In this document: positions 62,057 to 64,000 of the stretch, piece by piece
Numbering within the stretch: the first letter of the stretch is position 1
Layout of the letters: every line of letters starts with the position of its first letter
Assembly: GCA_022827625.1 (NCBI GenBank)
Contig: JAJEIE010000001.1
Coordinates: forward strand, 1 to 64,000
Direction: 5' to 3'
Length of the DNA stretch: 64,000 bases
Source of the DNA: Candidatus Poribacteria bacterium
GTDB lineage: Bacteria > Poribacteria > WGA-4E > WGA-3G
Translations under genes and position numbers: made by a program
The notes under the pieces: generated by a model
The model's database searches: none
The model's input: the letters and a program-made list of their open reading frames with translations, nothing else
Told to the model about the DNA's origin: nothing

Positions 62057-62284
62057 ATGGCACATATTGATAAGGTTAAGGAGGAAATTGGCTGGTTAAA
62101 GGTAGTCTTCGCCATTTTGATTGCTGCGGATATTTCCTTAGTCGCATGGTTAGCTCAGAACCACCAAAAAGCCGAGCCGTTTCTGGTTATAGCAAGTGTA
62201 ATCGGGGCATTTCTGGTTACGTTTGTAATTGTTTGGATCAACAGTGTCGCATATCGAAAAATTAATGATCTGGAGGAATTGTGA
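62057..62284 (+). CDS. Small two-helix membrane protein
   Basis: 75 residues: HIDKVKEEIGWLKVVFAIL leads into one membrane helix, and a second helix (FLVIASVIGAFLVTFVIVW) is followed by INSVAYRKINDLEEL. I recall near-identical small proteins in scattered bacteria, always uncharacterised. GGAGG lies upstream of the ATG. Its stop overlaps the next start (TGATG), so the two small genes are translated together. Confidence 0.75.
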   Translation: MAHIDKVKEEIGWLKVVFAILIAADISLVAWLAQNHQKAEPFLVIASVIGAFLVTFVIVWINSVAYRKINDLEEL

Positions 62285-62376
62285 TGGAATGGGCACCAAT
62301 TCTCGCGTTTGCAGTGTTTCTTGTGGGTCTCGGTATAGTTGCTGGGACTGCTATAAGGAATGCTTATAAAGATTAG
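62284..62376 (+). CDS. 30-residue membrane microprotein
   Basis: ATG at 62284 overlaps the previous stop by one base (TGATG) and the frame runs to TAG at 62376. The peptide is MEWAPILAFAVFLVGLGIVA followed by GTAIRNAYKD: one membrane helix with a short basic tail. The overlap and composition argue for a real gene coupled to the 75-residue protein. Function unknown. Confidence 0.6.
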   Translation: MEWAPILAFAVFLVGLGIVAGTAIRNAYKD

Positions 62377-62555
62377 TACTTACGCAGATACTATAAACAA
62401 AAGATTAATAATCCAAGCACCTCCAAAGTTAGTCCTTCATGGTCTACACAAGTTGTCGTCTCCTTAGATCTAACAGACAGTTGTGCCTATTTATACTAAA
62501 GTTTGGACAATTCTTGTCTTTGGATAGTAGTGGGTGCTTCCATCCAAGAGATTCC

Positions 62556-63023
62556 TCACCTGATAAAAGTCGCCGCTTTTCCACTATAGGCATCTTTGAT
62601 ACGTTGCGTGTGGTTTGAAAGCATATCCAATTCTTCTATTTCTTGGTAGGAGAAGTATCCGTATTCGGTCGTTTCACAACTCAGCCGAAGTTCACCACCG
62701 ACAATTTCCGCTTCAAAGCATAGTGCTATCAATTGGATTTTGTTTCCGTCTCGATATACAATCAATTCGTGTGGGGTTGTGTAAACGCCGATTAAGTGCT
62801 TTACGGCGACCTGTAAACCTGTCTCTTCTTCGACTTCTCGAACACACGCCTCACTTGCGCTTTCGCCCGATTCCATCCCTCCACCCGGTAGACACCACTG
62901 GTTGTTATCCTCGCGTCTTGTGAGTAGAAGCTTTTCGCGGTTCTCGTCAAAAATCGCAGCAGAACATCCGACGCGAAGTGTGCCGTTTTCTCCAATCCGA
63001 TATCCTGTAATAATTTGAGCCAT
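62556..63023 (-). CDS. Nudix hydrolase
   Basis: 155 residues from ATG 63023 with GGAGA upstream; a longer frame to 63134 would run into the next gene. The Nudix box is complete: GGGMESGESASEACVREVEE followed by ETGL, matching G-x5-E-x7-R-E-V-x-E-E-x-G-L. A beta strand with QWCLP precedes it. Nudix enzymes cleave nucleoside diphosphates linked to another group, using Mg. Substrate unknown (ADP-ribose or an oxidised nucleotide are common). It lies downstream of a DUF234 ATPase gene on the same strand. Confidence 0.92.
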   Translation of the reverse strand: MAQIITGYRIGENGTLRVGCSAAIFDENREKLLLTRREDNNQWCLPGGGMESGESASEACVREVEEETGLQVAVKHLIGVYTTPHELIVYRDGNKIQLIALCFEAEIVGGELRLSCETTEYGYFSYQEIEELDMLSNHTQRIKDAYSGKAATFIR

Positions 63024-63069
63024 TTCTATTCTCCATTTGTTGTTGAAAAATATGTTTTTACTGGACAGG

Positions 63070-64000
63070 TTAAAATAAGTCGTTTGCGTCAATAAGAAAT
63101 ACTCCCTCTGTTTCTGCCCTTTGCTCGAGTGCATCTGTGAAGCCGTTGATAGAAAACAGGATGTATCGTGGCTTACGTTTCCACTGATCGGGGACTTTTG
63201 TAGCGTTTTCGATGAGACGGTTTAGGACATTTTCTCCGACGGGTGCTTCCCACCATTTGCACTCACCGAACCAATGGCTTTCGTCAATATTTTCTGTCAG
63301 GACATCAATTTCGAGATTCGATCCCCAGTGTGCACCGATTCGTTTGGGAGCAACTTTTAATTTTTCTTCCCAATAGAGACCGATATATTGACGGCAAACG
63401 TCTTCAAAAATTTCTCCCATGTAGTGTGAGAGGTTCGGAGCAATTATCTGCTGATGCACCAAATCTGCATTGCCAGATTCAATGAGGCTGCGATTCGGTA
63501 ACACAAACCGGAACCAGAATTTGACGTAATTATCCGCGATTTTGTAAAGTCCTTTTCGGCTTTTTTCGGGTGCCCGTTCAGTGACAGGTATTTCACGTTT
63601 AACTAATCCCAATTCTCGAAGGACGCTGAGATATTTATTTGTATCAGTCGAACTCAGTCTAACCCGTTGAGAAATTTCATTCAATCGCGTCGCGCCCCCG
63701 GCGATTGCCTGTAACACACTTGCGTATGTTCTCGGTTCCCTGAGTTCCATGCGTAAAAGAAAATTGACTTCATCAAACAGATAGCCTTGAGGGGTGAGCA
63801 ATTCATCATTGATGTATTGTTCAAAGGTTATTTTAGGGAGATTCTGCGAATCGTTCAACGGGTGTAACGCGAATCGGCTAAGATACGCTGGAATGCCGCC
63901 GAGAGTGCCGTAGGCAATGAGTTTTTCTTTGACAGAATGCTTTGAGAAAAAATCTCCACTATCGCGATAGGACAACGGCATCAACCGAAACTGACCCGTG
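63070..64000 (-). CDS. AAA+ ATPase with DUF234 nuclease-like C-terminus (partial)
   Basis: The reading frame is open to the window edge, so the N-terminus with the P-loop lies outside. Visible from the edge: FRLMPLSYRDSGDFF (the LSYR...L-GR type motif of archaeal-type ATPases), VKEKLIAYGTLGGIPAYLSR, a winged helix (~SVLQAIAGGATRLNEISQRV, VLRELGLVKREIPV), and DUF234: NLEIDVLTENIDESHWFGEC followed by KWW, with D ... E-C-K as in PD-(D/E)XK nucleases. Such proteins are widespread in archaea and many bacteria. Their role is unclear, perhaps defence or mobile. Confidence 0.85.
   Translation of the reverse strand, partial: TGQFRLMPLSYRDSGDFFSKHSVKEKLIAYGTLGGIPAYLSRFALHPLNDSQNLPKITFEQYINDELLTPQGYLFDEVNFLLRMELREPRTYASVLQAIAGGATRLNEISQRVRLSSTDTNKYLSVLRELGLVKREIPVTERAPEKSRKGLYKIADNYVKFWFRFVLPNRSLIESGNADLVHQQIIAPNLSHYMGEIFEDVCRQYIGLYWEEKLKVAPKRIGAHWGSNLEIDVLTENIDESHWFGECKWWEAPVGENVLNRLIENATKVPDQWKRKPRYILFSINGFTDALEQRAETEGVFLIDANDLF

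Noticed and set aside
1-64000. tRNA, rRNA and insertion-sequence transposase genes
   Set aside because: Both strands were read for them; none could be supported. Mobile signals are limited to small non-coding repeats.

Overview
The window reads as chromosomal DNA of an uncultured bacterium that most resembles Candidatus Poribacteria. Two phytanoyl-CoA-dioxygenase genes lie beside a sulfatase. There are also a planctomycete-type DUF1549/DUF1553 protein, a DUF6785-like membrane protein, a type I dockerin duplication on a secreted LRR/glycosidase protein, a UGSC selenoprotein, and several exported proteins ending in a common K-L-x-x-x-W-x-x-L/I-K tail. No rRNA or tRNA gene was seen, so the assignment rests on gene content and is an inference.

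Layout. 1-3.6 kb is an accessory stretch: dispersed palindromic repeats, a GIY-YIG protein, a frameshifted HTH/coiled-coil gene, and a DNA methyltransferase overlapping an endonuclease VII-like HNH gene (a likely restriction-modification pair). 3.9-8.7 kb holds a small DUF6575-like protein, a beta-propeller glycosidase-like protein behind a structured leader, a YkvA-like protein and an HtrA protease. 8.8-13.7 kb has an MDR dehydrogenase and EF-G facing a P1 peptidase and a DUF4416 gene. 14.3-25.7 kb is rpoB-rpoC behind a near-consensus promoter. 25.9-37.6 kb carries fumC (minus) and then a plus-strand series: class II aldolase-like protein, coiled-coil protein, CapA-like phosphatase, DUF6785-like membrane protein, Lon and DUF1549/1553. 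37.7-48.5 kb has exported proteins, the selenoprotein with a TPR gene, an M14 peptidase-like protein, an enolase-superfamily enzyme, a HigB toxin with a TPR-fused partner, an LRR/glycosidase/dockerin protein, an oligogalacturonate lyase-like protein and a HAD phosphatase. 48.8-64 kb contains DUF58, an ABC ATPase, an HIBADH-like enzyme, a GH32, Gfo/Idh/MocA and two MDR oxidoreductases, a methyltransferase, two PhyH dioxygenases, a sulfatase, small membrane proteins, a Nudix hydrolase and a DUF234 ATPase cut by the window end.

Main points. (1) RpoB (1745 aa) and RpoC (2015 aa) are far longer than usual because both carry arrays of one ~38-residue repeat. The repeat resembles a native RpoC segment (residues ~159-192). 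It fills the sites of E. coli beta SI1 and SI2 and a trigger-loop (SI3-site) insertion of about 735 residues. (2) The gene at 39128-39667 reads through an in-frame TGA as selenocysteine in a U-G-S-C motif, with a perfect 7-bp SECIS-like hairpin 12 nt downstream. (3) A possible HigBA module has its antitoxin helix-turn-helix replaced by TPRs. (4) A leader at 4.5 kb can form a three-helix pseudoknot. (5) Intergenic DNA is full of small hairpin repeats, some inserted into one another, and 7-bp tandem repeats, one of them inside a coding region where copy-number change would shift the frame.

Functionally the cargo outside the housekeeping genes points to breakdown of complex, probably sulfated or pectin- and fructan-like polysaccharides and oxidation of the products.
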